Source: Streptomyces sp. CB01580
Lineage (GTDB): Bacteria; Actinomycetota; Actinomycetes; Streptomycetales; Streptomycetaceae
NCBI RefSeq assembly: GCF_001905795.1
Contig: NZ_LIXJ01000028.1
Span: 2,284-66,283, forward strand
Length of the DNA stretch: 64,000 nucleotides
Reading direction: 5' to 3'
The position numbers and the translations under genes are program-made. Shown here one piece after another: positions 1 through 8,614 of this stretch. Position 1 is the first letter of the stretch; each line of letters starts with the position of its first letter. The notes below the pieces were generated by a model that worked only from the letters and a program-made list of their open reading frames with translations, was not told the DNA's origin and did not search any database.

Positions 1-100
1 AATATCTTCATCGACCTCACGTCCTTCCGTTCCCCCGAAGCGAGGTCCCCCGCTTCTTCACGCGCCGTCGTCCGTCCGACACGTCGTCGTGCCGTTCGGC

Positions 101-706
101 TCACATCATGGCGGCGTTCTCGTCTACCGGCAGCACCGGCTGAGTCCGGTCCAGCGCCTGCACCTGCGTCTTCTCGTCGACCGACAGGACGACAGCGCCC
201 CCAGGCGGGTCCAGGTACAGCCCGACGATATCGGCGACCTTCTCCGCGAACGCGGGGTCTTTCGACAGTTTGAAGGTGCCCGACCGGTGCGGCTTCAGAT
301 TCTCCTCCCGCCAGATGCGCGCGACATAGTGGAAGGAGACCTTGATGCCCTCGCGACGCTTCAGGTGATCGGCCAGTGTGCGCGTCGACCAGTGCGACAG
401 GCCCGATTCCGGTGGCGGAGTCATCCTCGTGAGCGCGATCACTCGGCCGCGGGTCTGCGGCGGCACCTGTTCCTTTCCGCCACCGCGCTTCCTTTCCACC
501 AGACCCGCCACCCCGCCCTCCGCGTACCGAGTCCTGGTTCGGTCCACCGTCCGGGCGGACACCCCCGCCAATTCGGCGATGTCCTTGCGGCGGCGGCCCT
601 CGCCCGCCCACAACACGATGCGGGCTCGCAGCGCCACATCCGCCGTCACGTGCCGGTCCGCCGTCAACGTCCGCAATTCTGCGGCCTGTTCCGAAGAGAG
701 GTTCAC
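101..706 (-). pseudogene. IS630-family transposase, C-terminally truncated
   Basis: The reading frame encodes about 200 residues beginning with a winged helix-turn-helix region (DIAELAGVSARTVDRTRTRY) and reaching the first catalytic motif of the DDE domain (VVLSVDEKTQVQALDR). A full IS630 transposase has about 340-360 residues, so most of the DDE domain, including the second and third catalytic acidic residues, is missing. After the DEKTQ motif the frame degrades to NAAMM and stops. No matching terminal inverted repeat or TA duplication is visible in the first 100 bases. It is a relic that cannot make an active transposase. Confidence 0.8.
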
Positions 707-991
707 GCAGTGTCCAACGAGTCAAAGAGCTTCAGGTGACACGAACCAGATCACGAGACACTAGCGGCTCTGCTCCATAGGTCGAGCCGTAATTGATCCG
801 GCGCTGTTTGGCCGTTGGGAATTCTCGCAAGAAATAGGATGCGTAGGGTTCCGTCGCTTCTCGGGGCCGAATGGCAGGTCATTCCGGGGATCACGAGGAT
901 CACATTCGTTACCAAAACAAAACTCGGAGACCCTTCCAAAATTTTCGTTTTTGTGATATTCTGTCAAATTCTTGAGCTAATGTCCGGCATC

Positions 992-1866
992 ATGGTGAAC
1001 AATGGACAACCCAGCCGGACCGCTCTCATGTCGGCCGCAGCACGCGCGGCACACCTCCTCGTCGACAAGACCCCCCTCGATCTTCGCCGATACCCTGGCG
1101 CAGGCCTTCCTGGGGGAGCGTGCCGAAGAACTCCTCGGCTACCACCGGTCCTATGGTGGGCACCCAGTCCTGTCCGGCGCGCGGGCGACGGCTGTTACCC
1201 GCAGCCGCTACACCGAGGATCGACTGGCCGAGCCGGCCAGCCGGGGCGTCGACCAGTACGTGATCCTCGGCGCGGGGCTGGACTCCTTCGCCTACGGGTC
1301 GGAACTGGCCGACGGTATGCGGGTGTTCGAGGTGGACAAGCCGACGACCCAGCACTGGAAGCGGGCGCTGCTGGTTGAGACGGGGACGACGGTGCCACCG
1401 TCCGCCTTCTTCGTCCCGGGTCGACTTCGAGAAGGAGTCCGCCCGGTCACTTGCCGCTCACCTCGTGCGGGCCGGCTTTGACCCGGGCCGACCCGCGCTG
1501 GTCAGCTGGCTCGGGGTCACGATGTACCTGACCTCGGAGGCGATCAGGCAGACCCTGGCCGTCATCAGCGGCTTCGCACCTGGTACGAAGCTTATCGTTG
1601 AGCACCTCCTCCCGGCCGGACTCCGCGACGAGACAGGTCAGTCGTATGCAGAGCTAGTCATGGCCGCGGCGGCCGAGCAGGGCGAGCCCTGGCAAACGTT
1701 CCTCAGCATCGAGCAGATGGACGCCCTTTTACTTGAACACCGGCTCCAGCCGGTCGAGTACGTCCGGCAACGCGAGACGATCGACCCTGCGGGGTGGGAA
1801 CGGACCGACGCGCTCCGCCCGTTCGAATTGTCCATCCTCGCCCGTGCGAGCGTCCCCGCCCGCTGA
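992..1866 (+). pseudogene. SAM-dependent methyltransferase (TIGR00027-like), two frameshifts
   Basis: Three successive frames together give a class I methyltransferase of the TIGR00027/leucine carboxyl methyltransferase-like type. The N-terminus (PSRTALMSAAARAAHLLVD) is in the frame of the ATG at 992. Near 1078-1085 the frame changes to SIFADTLAQAFLGERAEELL and on to the SAM-binding motif VILGAGLDSFAYG. Near 1420 it changes again to VDFEKESARSLAAHLV, with SWLGVTMYLT downstream and a stop at 1864-1866. Two frameshifts mean no functional product. The reassembled length of about 285 residues is normal for the family. The ATG at 980 is an alternative start. Confidence 0.78.
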
Positions 1867-2338
1867 GGGCTGTCCCAGCCTCGGCAGGCCGAGCCGCTCA
1901 TTGCTCTGGTGGCTGCGGGCCGCCAGACCGCCCCCAAGAGCTGATCTCGGATGTGGTCGTGGGGCGTCGACCGAGTGTGTTCGTCCGGCCGGTGAGCATG
2001 GAGGAGGTGACTGCGGCCATCAGCCGGGAGAACCTGCGCCGGATCCTGCACGCCGGCCAGGTCGGGCATTGCGCAAGGTGAGGAATGGGTACGGAGCGTA
2101 GTACGCGCGCGGGCGTGCCGATGTACCTGCTCCCGACCGGTTCGACACGCGCGGACCGATGGCAACGCTGTTCACGGAGCCGAATCCGAACAATGAGTGA
2201 TGCCGGATCCCATCGACAAACAGTCTCGGTTGACAGGGACCAGGCGGAGTTGTGAGCGGCGAAAAACGGGCATATATGCGGTGAATCACGCTAATGTTCT
2301 GGGGGACGTATCGAATGCCTGTCGGAAGGAAGTCCGCC
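1867..2338. other. intergenic stretch without a supportable gene
   Basis: This 472-base stretch lies between the methyltransferase relic and the DUF1269-like gene. Open frames occur on both strands but none has a ribosome binding site, a recognisable motif or a continuous neighbour. The last ~20 bases hold the GGAAGGAAG Shine-Dalgarno of the next gene. Confidence 0.5.
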
Positions 2339-2842
2339 GTGAGCAACCTGTTCGCGATCGCCTACCCGGATGTCGCCACTGCGCAGACGGTCCGTGACGA
2401 GCTGGTCGGCCTACAGAGGCAGAAGCTGATCGACTTGGAGGACATCGTCGTGGTGGAGCGCCGCGAGGACGGGAAGATCAAGCTGCACCAAGCGGTGTCG
2501 AACACCGGGATGGGCGCGGCCTCGGGCGCGCTGTGGGGCGGTGTGATCGGGCTGCTGTTCTTCATGCCGTTCCTGGGCGCGGCGGTCGGCGGCGCTACCG
2601 GCGCGGCCGTGGGCGCGTCCACGGACACAGGCGTGGACGACAACTTCATGCGCCAGGTCGGGCAGAAGATGGCGCCGGGCGGTGCCGCGGTGTTCGCGCT
2701 GGTGCGCTCCGCGACGCAGGACAAGGTGGTCCCGGCGGTGGCGCAGTTCGGCGGCAAGCTGATCCAGACCTCGCTGAGCCACGAGGAGGAGGAGCACCTG
2801 CGGGAGATCGCCAAGGCGGCGAACCCGGCGTCGACGCTCTGA
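2339..2842 (+). CDS. DUF1269-like membrane protein with glycine-rich hydrophobic hairpin
   Basis: The GTG at 2339 is chosen because GGAAGGAAG lies about 8 bases upstream and the protein then begins SNLFAIAYPD, the usual N-terminus of this family; the ATG at 2294 lacks such a site. The product is 167 residues. An N-terminal ferredoxin-like half (charged, containing EDIVVVERREDGKIKL) is followed by a Gly/Ala-rich hydrophobic segment at about residues 55-95 (GALWGGVIGLLFFMPFLGAA and GGATGAAVGAS). This glycine-zipper-like part should insert in the membrane. The C-terminal half contains ALVRSATQDKVVPAV. The family is linked to stress and membrane quality in actinobacteria, but its biochemical role is unknown. 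The gene stands alone and is followed by a strong terminator. Confidence 0.85.
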   Translation: MSNLFAIAYPDVATAQTVRDELVGLQRQKLIDLEDIVVVERREDGKIKLHQAVSNTGMGAASGALWGGVIGLLFFMPFLGAAVGGATGAAVGASTDTGVDDNFMRQVGQKMAPGGAAVFALVRSATQDKVVPAVAQFGGKLIQTSLSHEEEEHLREIAKAANPASTL

Positions 2843-2861
2843 CGCTTCCTCAGGTTCTCCA

Positions 2862-2896
2862 GCGGGGTGCCGGGCAGGTGTCGCCCGGCACCCCGC
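2862..2896 (+). terminator. intrinsic terminator-like hairpin after the DUF1269-like gene
   Basis: A perfect 14-bp inverted repeat (GCGGGGTGCCGGGC, loop AGGTGTC, then its complement) begins 19 bases after the stop codon at 2840-2842. There is no U-tract, as is common in Streptomyces. Confidence 0.75.
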
Positions 2897-3560
2897 GGTC
2901 CCGCAGGGCCCGACCGGCAGGGCGACTGCGCCGTCAGCCTGGCCGACGCTCCAGGTCACCTTGTCGCTCACGGCTCTCGCGGCTCTCACGGCCAGGAGTT
3001 CGACCGGGTCGGGCTCGCCGTTGACTTGACGCGCCGTGACAGCAGCCTCGCGGGAACCGTACGCGGTGGCTCGGCGTGGCATCCGGATCCTCCGCAAGCC
3101 GTCACGTTCACCGAGTCCAGCTGGAACGACTCTGCGCGGGCACCCGCCGCGGATGCATCGAGCCTCTATTCGAGCCGGGGCGGTTCAGTCGCCTTTCTGC
3201 CGGGCCGTGTCCCGGCAACGGGTCAGGTGGCCCATTGGTGGCGGGGAGTGTCTCATGGCTGTCCCGCCGTGAACAGTGGGCGTGTCAAGCCACACTCCCC
3301 CACAGGCCGACCCCTCCATGACCCTTCACAGACACGCGGAAAGGGCCTTCCAACCCCGCAGGACCGAACTTGCGATCGGGAACCATGCAAGCAGCCGAAC
3401 GAGGTGGTGACCGAGGGACGCGCGGTGAGAAACAGGGCGGTCCGTGCGCTCGGCAGCAGGAGGCCAGCGCTCGGCAAGAAGGTGCCTTCCGGCTTCGGGC
3501 CCGTGTGGACGAAGATCCTGAACGGACATCAGGTCCACACGGAACAAAGATGGAGGAATT
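2897..3560. other. non-coding stretch upstream of the secreted protein gene
   Basis: No frame here has family motifs or an initiation site. The plus-strand open frame running from 2867 is low-complexity, Arg/Pro/Gly-rich and overlaps the next gene in another frame. The final bases carry GGAGG (about 3551-3555), the ribosome binding site for the gene at 3561. The promoter is presumably within the last 150 bases but cannot be placed. Confidence 0.45.
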
Positions 3561-4061
3561 ATGAAGAACGGGAAGCGGGTTGCGACACTGCTCGCGGTCA
3601 CTGCCCTGCTCGCCTGTACGACGGTCGCAACGTCCACCGCGGCCCCCCAGTTGTCCGGGCCGACCACCACGCGGGCGGCGGACCTGCAGCAGCAGGTCGA
3701 CGCCGTCCTCGCCGGGCACCCCCGCGGCCGGCAGGTCTCGGCCGACCGGGTCGAATATGACGGCCTTACCGTCACCCGCGTACCCCAGTCGGCGCAGGGC
3801 GACGGCAAGAGCGCCAAGCTCGCCCTGGACTGCGCCTACGGGCACCTGTGCATGCTCGTCCGCGGCACGAAGTTCGACTACTACAAATGCCAGACCTGGA
3901 CCGTGAGCAACTGGACCGGCGACGGCCCGTTCGTGAACAACCAGACTCCCGGCACGGTCGCGAAGTTCTTCAACCAGGACGGCAGCGTCCGGTGGACCTC
4001 CACGGCCTACCAGGCGGGGAACGCGACGTGGGACCCCATCTATTCGCTCCGCCCGTGCTGA
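3561..4061 (+). CDS. secreted peptidase-inhibitor I36-like protein
   Basis: The ATG at 3561 follows GGAGG at a good distance. The 166-residue product has a Sec-type signal peptide: positively charged MKNGKR, hydrophobic core ATLLAVTALLACTTVA, then a small-residue cleavage region near TAAPQL. A charged, helical propeptide-like stretch (DLQQQVDAVLAGHPRG) precedes a small beta-rich domain of about 75 residues with CAYGHLCMLVRG, YYKCQTW and a terminal Cys. This resembles the Streptomyces I36 (SMI-type) inhibitor/beta-gamma-crystallin-like fold, with four Cys for two disulphides. A role in inhibiting an extracellular protease is inferred from family resemblance only. The gene is monocistronic and ends at a terminator. 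Confidence 0.8.
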   Translation: MKNGKRVATLLAVTALLACTTVATSTAAPQLSGPTTTRAADLQQQVDAVLAGHPRGRQVSADRVEYDGLTVTRVPQSAQGDGKSAKLALDCAYGHLCMLVRGTKFDYYKCQTWTVSNWTGDGPFVNNQTPGTVAKFFNQDGSVRWTSTAYQAGNATWDPIYSLRPC

Positions 4062-4080
4062 ACTGACGCACGGCAAACGA

Positions 4081-4106
4081 GCCGCCCCCGGTCACGAGGG
4101 GGCGGC
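4081..4106 (+). terminator. intrinsic terminator-like hairpin
   Basis: Perfect 9-bp stem GCCGCCCCC / GGGGGCGGC with an 8-base loop, starting 20 bases after the stop of the secreted protein gene and followed by TT. Confidence 0.8.
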
Positions 4107-4491
4107 TTCATACGTACCGCTTCAGGAAGCACACAGCATCGCCCCATGCCTTCGGGCGCTGCCACGGCCAATCGTCACTGTCAGCAACCGAGTCGGCTGT
4201 CGCCCGGCTCGACCGGCGGGGCCGTTGCTTCGATGAAACGGTCCAGGCGCTCGTACGGACCGCGCACGGGGTGAGCGCGGCCCTGGGCCGCGCAGGGGGT
4301 GGTGGGGCGGCATTCGGTGTCTTCGAGGACGAGGTCGGCGAGCGCGCGGGCCAGGTGGTTGTCGGGCAGTTGGTGGGCGATAGTACGGACGTCGGTGGCA
4401 ACCGCTCGGGCGGCGCCGGTGGGCTGGAGTGCGATCTGGTGGCCAGTCCGCGGTGTGAAGGCCCGGGTCGCTGCTCCAGGCGAGGACGGCT
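4107..4491. other. region with an unassigned minus-strand frame
   Basis: On the minus strand roughly 4200-4495 can be read as a helical, coding-like stretch (HQLPDNHLARALADLVLEDT, then GPYERLDRFIEAT), but it has no start codon and changes frame upstream. It may be the tail of a decayed gene. I do not recognise a family, and nothing intact is present. Confidence 0.35.
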
Positions 4492-4815
4492 TTGACCGCG
4501 CAGACCGTCGTCACGGGGAAAGTCCGGCCCGTCGCCGAGACGAAACTCGCCGTTCTCGGCCTCGACGCCCACATCAAGTTCCCGTACGGCGGACACGGCG
4601 AAGACCACGACGACCGTGCCGAACTCGTCCGTACCGCCATGGCCCGCAGCCGGAAGCCCCCGGCGCCCCGATCGAAGCCGCAGATGTCCTGCTGATCGGG
4701 AACACACCCGCTGACGTGGCCGCCACAGGATCCGCAGGAGTCCCGGTCCTCGGCGTCGCCACCGGCCGTTCGACGCTGCGCACCCTCGCCGAAGCCGGAG
4801 CCTCACACGTCATCC
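4492..4815 (+). pseudogene. HAD-superfamily hydrolase fragment, frameshifted
   Basis: The first part reads VVTGKVRPVAETKLAVLGLD then FPYGGHGEDHDDRAELV, matching the segment of phosphoglycolate phosphatase-like HAD enzymes after the substrate-binding loop. Near 4650-4665 the frame shifts and continues VLLIGNTPADVAATGSAGVP and VLGVATGRSTLRTLAEAGAS. This is HAD motif IV, although the canonical GDT/GDxxxD begins GNTPAD here. The N-terminal nucleophile motif DxDGT and the end of the protein are missing. This is an internal fragment with no function expected. Confidence 0.7.
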
Positions 4816-5164
4816 GTCGCGCGATCGGCGTCGGTCAAGTCGGTGACCGGGCTCTCTCGTACGAATGCTCCCTGTCCGGTCGGCGAACCGCGGGCCGGGC
4901 GGAGCCGTCGGTGAGGGCATGCAGATCGACGAGCGGCACATCGCCGAGCCGGGGCTCGTGGGCTCTCCAGCAGCAGTGGGCAACCTCCGGTATCACGCCG
5001 GTGCGGCGGCTCTCGGGTGAGCCCGGGGTCCGGGCACGGGTGGATGCCGACGTGCACCAGCCGGGAGCACGATGAAGTAGTAGCGTGCGCGGCCTCGTCT
5101 GCTGCGGATTGTGCGGCGCGTATCCGGGGCGGCGGTGACCTGGCGGCGGACGCAGACCTCTAGC
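4816..5164. other. intergenic debris left of the relic transposon
   Basis: No recognisable gene was found on either strand. The last six bases (TCTAGC, 5159-5164) are the left copy of the direct repeat flanking the relic transposon. Confidence 0.4.
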
Positions 5165-5242
5165 GGCAACGTCGTTCAGTTTGGCGTGGGGGCTGTTCGT
5201 CAAGACCGGTGAACAAGGCAGCGGAGCTGCTGTAGAAGAGGG

Positions 5243-5534
5243 ATGTCACTCCAAGACATCTTCACCGCAGGAGCTCCGCTGTTGGAACAGGCTGCCATAA
5301 CAAGGACGGTCGGGGTAGCGGCCGAAGTTTTCGCGCCGGGGCATATCGGTGAACTGACCCGGATCATCCCGTTCGAGATGGTCGACGAGGTGCTGGCGGA
5401 GACCGGTGCGGTGCAGCGCAGGATCCGGCTGGTGCCGGCACGTGTCACGGTCTACCTGCTGCTGGCCGCAGCCTTCTTCACCGGGCTGGGCTACCAGCAG
5501 GTCTTCGACCGGTTGTGCGCCGGGCTGACGGGCC
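5243..5534 (+). pseudogene. IS4-family transposase, N-terminal fragment
   Basis: About 97 residues (GAPLLEQAAITRTVGVAAEV, FAPGHIGELTRIIPFEMVDE, VYLLLAAAFFTGLGYQQVFD) match the N-terminal DNA-binding domain (Nterm_IS4) of Streptomyces IS4 transposases. The match ends abruptly near 5532, where the frame runs into another gene's remnant. The matching C-terminus is at 8147-8602. Confidence 0.8.
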
Positions 5535-5777
5535 TGGCTCCGGTTCAAGGGGCGGTTCCAGGACTGGGCCGAGGACGGTGGCGAAGGGATCGTGCACTGC
5601 CCGTCCTGCGCCCGGCCGTCCGGGATCGACCGGTGGAGCTGGGAGGACGACTACTACGCGTGCGGGCACCTCGGGTTCACGTTCTGGGGCTGGGCGGAGC
5701 TCACGTCCGACTTCACCCGGGAGATCGGCCGCAAGCTGGGCGGCCACCGCACCGTGCTCCTCGCCGGGAAGCTGTAG
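5532..5777 (+). pseudogene. C-terminal fragment of an uncharacterised CxxC / LGFTFWGW family protein
   Basis: The frame reads RFKGRFQDWAEDGGEGIVHC, then a CPSC pair and later GHLGFTFWGWAELTSDFTRE, ending GHRTVLLAGKL and a stop at 5775-5777. The CPSC and a second Cys-His pair (CGH) suggest a small zinc ribbon followed by a conserved aromatic motif. It has lost its N-terminus and is joined to the IS4 fragment. A second relic of the same family lies at 6897-7137. I do not know the function. Confidence 0.6.
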
Positions 5778-5846
5778 AGCGTGGGCCGCGGGCCGGGCAG
5801 GCCGTCAGGGACGGGATGCCCGGCCCGCGGACACGGGAACGGCTGA

Positions 5847-6491
5847 TCAGCTGGTCCAGAGGACCGGGCTGTCGCTGTACGCGTCACCCTCCTCGAACGA
5901 GGCAACCGCGATGGGATCGGTCTTCGTGGCGCTGAGCGAGCAGGTCTCGTACGACGCGCCCTTGGTGGTGAAGTCGCGGGGTGCCGTCTCGCTGTCGCAC
6001 TTGCCCGGGAGGTCGCCGATCAGAATGACGCCCGTGGGGCCTCCGCCTTCCAGCTTGCCGCGCAGCCTCAGCGACGAGTACGACAGGTCGGTGCCGCCGA
6101 CGTTCTCCACCTTCATCCGGATGTAGTAGGGCGTCATGCCCTTCGCCTTGTCACCGAAGGAGGCCATGTCGGCCTCGGCGCCCTTCTCGATCGCCGTGAC
6201 AGTCACGGCGACGGTGCCCTTCTTGTCGGTCCCGTACTTGAACGGCAGGACCGCTCGGTCGCCTATCTTGAACTTCGTGCCCGGTGCGGCGACGTCACCA
6301 CCGGCCGGAGCGGCAGCGTCGTCGCTGGGGTCCGCGGACGGGCTCTTGCTGCCCGGGTCGGACGACGCCGGGGCGGAGGCCGGCGGCGAGTCCTGCGCCG
6401 ATGCCGCGTCCTCGCCGTCGCTGCAGGCCGTGAGCCCGAGCGCCAGGGTGGTGAGGGCAACTGCGGAGACGATACGTCCCTTGTGTGTCAT
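5847..6491 (-). CDS. secreted lipoprotein, DUF4352-like beta-rich domain
   Basis: The 214-residue product starts MTHKGR and has a hydrophobic signal segment ending in the lipobox LTAC (residues 20-23), so it should be lipid-anchored outside the membrane. A long Ser/Pro/Ala/Asp linker (about residues 25-65) precedes a beta-rich domain (GTKFKIGDRAVLPFKYG, then YYIRMKVENVGGTDLSYSSL) of the DUF4352/immunoglobulin-like kind. Two Cys in the distal part (GKCDSE and ETCSL) may pair. It is the only apparently intact gene inside the relic transposon. Its neighbours are fragments and say nothing about function. Confidence 0.8.
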   Translation of the reverse strand: MTHKGRIVSAVALTTLALGLTACSDGEDAASAQDSPPASAPASSDPGSKSPSADPSDDAAAPAGGDVAAPGTKFKIGDRAVLPFKYGTDKKGTVAVTVTAIEKGAEADMASFGDKAKGMTPYYIRMKVENVGGTDLSYSSLRLRGKLEGGGPTGVILIGDLPGKCDSETAPRDFTTKGASYETCSLSATKTDPIAVASFEEGDAYSDSPVLWTS

Positions 6492-6743
6492 TTTGGCCTA
6501 ACTGGCAGTGAGGGCTGCCCATACGGCAGCCGGAACGTTCAACTGGGCGAAGCGCCCGGCCATGTGACCGGACGCGCCGACGCGGCACGACGACGGTGCG
6601 TCAATGAGGCGCGCCACGAGGCCATCTCAGACTGAGGCGGGAATGACACAGACTCGCCACAGGTACGGCACAGGCATGGCACAGGGCGCGCGCGAGGGGT
6701 GCGGCACAGGTGCGTGACGGGCGCGGCACGGCTCGGAGGGTCG

Positions 6744-6887
6744 TTTTCCGAAATGCTCACGCTGGTTGCGATGGGCAAGGGCGTCCTGCCGGTCGGAGAT
6801 CATTCCCGGAGTTACTACCCGCAACCGGATGTGGCCCATGTGCCCCTGCGTGACGCGCAGCCGATAGAACGGGGACCGGTCTGGCTG
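6744..6887 (+). pseudogene. LysR-type regulator, fragment of the effector-binding domain
   Basis: About 48 residues (SEMLTLVAMGKGVLPVGDHS, then VAHVPLRDAQPIERGPVWL) match the end of the LysR substrate-binding domain. Neither the helix-turn-helix half nor the normal C-terminus is present, and the frame fuses directly to the next relic. Confidence 0.55.
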
Positions 6888-6896
6888 GTCCCCGGT

Positions 6897-7137
6897 GCCT
6901 GGGACCCGTTCGCCGCCGCCGAGCAGGCCTGGCTGACCGGCGGCGACGCGCCGGTCCGCTGCACGCACTGCCGCGCCGAGTCCCCGCTCACCGAATGGAC
7001 CGACATGGACAACGCCTTCGCGTACGGCAGCCCTCGGCTTCACCTTCTGGGGATGGCCCGACCCGACCCCCCGCGTCCTCGCCGAGTTCGGCCTCTGCCT
7101 GGACAAGCACCGCACGGCCTGCGTACGCGGCAAGATC
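6897..7137 (+). pseudogene. second CxxC / LGFTFWGW family fragment, frameshifted
   Basis: The frame reads AWDPFAAAEQAWLTGGDAPV, then CTHC and TDMDNAFAYG. A one-base shift near 7025-7035 then gives LGFTFWGWPDPTPRVLAEFG and HRTACVRGKI. This is the same architecture as the 5532-5777 fragment (CxxC, then LGFTFWGW, then HRT...GK) but clearly diverged. The proper stop is lost. It probably came from a tandem paralogue of unknown function. Confidence 0.55.
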
Positions 7138-7201
7138 GGAACGGAACAGAATGGAACGGACGGGGGTGCCGCGGCGTCTCCCGTCCGTCCGGACCCGGGC
7201 C

Positions 7202-8145
7202 TCAGTTCCCCAGATCCGCCAGCTGCTCGTACCCCGGGATCTCCCGCGGATCACGCGAGCCCGGCCCCACGTACCGCGCCGAAGGACGCACCAGCCGCCC
7301 CGTGCGCTTCTGCTCCAGGATGTGCGCCGACCAGCCCGCCGTGCGCGCGCACGTGAACATCAATGTGAACATGTGCGCCGGGACCTCCGCGAAGTCCAGC
7401 ACGATCGCCGCCCAGAACTCCACGTTCGTCGCCAGCACCCGGTCCGGGCGCCGCGCGTGCAGCTCCTCCAACGCGGCCTTCTCCAGCGCCCGCGCCACCT
7501 CGAAGCGCGGCGCGCCCAGCTCCTCGGCGGTACGCCGCAGAACGCGCGCCCGCGGGTCCTCCGCCCGGCAGACCCGGTGTCCGAAGCCCATCAGCCGCTC
7601 GCCCCGGTCCAGGGCCCGCTTGACGTACGCGGTGGCATCGCCGGTCCGCTCGATCTCCTCGATCATGCCGAGGACCCGGGACGGCGCGCCCCCGTGCAGC
7701 GGCCCCGACATCGCGCCCACCGCGCCCGACAGCGCCGCCGCCACATCGGCGCCGGTCGAGGCGATGACGCGGGCCGTGAACGTGGACGCGTTCATGCCGT
7801 GCTCGGCTGCCGACGTCCAGTACGCGTCCACGGCCTTCACGTGTTTGGGGTCCGGCTCGCCGCGTCAGCGGATCATGAACCGCTCGACCACCGACTGCGC
7901 CTTGTCGATCTCGCTCTGCGGAACCATCGGCAGCCCCTGCCCGCGCGCCGACTGGGCGACGTAGGACAGAGCCATCACGGCGGCCCGCGCCAGATCGTTG
8001 CGCGCCGTCTCCTCGTCGATGTCGAGCAGCGGCCTCAGGCCCCACACGGGAGCGAGCATCGCCAGCGCGGCCTGCACATCGACCCGGATGTCACCCGAGT
8101 GCACCGGGATCGGGAACGGCTCGGCGGGCGGCAGACCGGGGTTGA
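7202..8145 (-). pseudogene. citrate synthase (citrate synthase 2 type), N-truncated with in-frame TGA
   Basis: Reading from 8145, the frame gives FNPGLPPAEPFPIPVHSGD and LAMLAPVWGLRPLLDIDEET up to VERFMIR. It then meets TGA at 7867-7865 where the family has Trp (one-base TGG-to-TGA change). It continues in the same frame (RGEPDPKHVKAVDAYW) with the catalytic regions AAEHGMNAST, SGPLHGGAP, GFGHRVCRAEDPRARVL and TNVEFWAAI to a stop at 7202-7204. The first ~100 residues are missing where the gene meets the IS4 C-terminal fragment. The C-terminal part alone retains an open frame but lacks much of the fold, so no activity is expected. Confidence 0.85.
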
Positions 8146-8146
8146 A

Positions 8147-8602
8147 CGCGCGATCGAGACCGCGTACGCGGAACTGAAGTCCACGATCCTGGGCGGGCGC
8201 GTCCTTCGGGCCCGCACCCCGGACGGCATCGAGCAGGAAGTCTGGGCCCTGCTGACCGCCTACCAGGCACTGCGGACCGCGATGACCGACGCCACCGACA
8301 GCGTCCCGGGCACCGACCCCGACCGGGCCGGCTTCACCACCGCCCTCGCCGCCGCCCGGGACGAGCTCCTCCTTGCCGCCGGCATCATCACCGGCACCGA
8401 CATTGATCTGGTCGGCACCATCGGCCGTCACGTCCTGGCCCAACTCCTGCCCGCCCGGCGGGTCCGCGCCAAAGACCGCATCCTCAAACGCGCGATCTCC
8501 AAATACAACGCATGCGGACCCGCCATCGACCGAACCACCTACAAAGCCACCATCAACATGCTCACAAGCAGCCCTTGGCACCCCCGGCCCCGCCCTAACT
8601 GA
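8147..8602 (+). pseudogene. IS4-family transposase, C-terminal fragment
   Basis: About 151 residues (IETAYAELKSTILGGRVLRA, LLTAYQALRTAMTDATDSVP, TIGRHVLAQLLPARRVRAKD, DRTTYKATI) form the conserved end of Streptomyces IS4 transposases, with the stop at 8600-8602 just inside the right inverted repeat. The IETAYAEL region carries the third catalytic acid (E). The first two acids are absent from the window. Confidence 0.82.
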
Positions 8603-8614
8603 ACGGCGTTGCCT

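Larger units (their letters stand above)
5165..8613. mobile_element. relic IS4-type element or composite transposon carrying cargo
   Basis: The ends are imperfect inverted repeats. Inward from 5165 the sequence reads GGCAACGTCGTTCAGTT, and inward from 8613 on the other strand it reads GGCAACGCCGTTCAGTT, 16 of 17 identical. Directly outside lies TCTAGC on each side (5159-5164 and 8614-8619), a candidate target-site duplication. Inside, the first ~97 residues of an IS4-family transposase sit at the left end and its last ~150 residues at the right end, in the same orientation. The central DDE-containing part is missing and replaced by about 2.6 kb of unrelated DNA. This is either a composite transposon of two IS copies that lost their inner ends, or one IS whose middle was replaced. 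Because CTAG is palindromic, part of the flanking repeat could belong to the element ends. Confidence 0.65.

Noticed and set aside
2867..3760. 297-codon plus-strand frame
   Set aside because: Low-complexity, no start signal, and overlaps the well-supported secreted protein gene in another frame.
6995..8602. One 535-codon plus-strand gene ending in the IS4 C-terminus
   Set aside because: Only codons from about 8147 onward are transposase; the rest is antisense to the citrate synthase relic.
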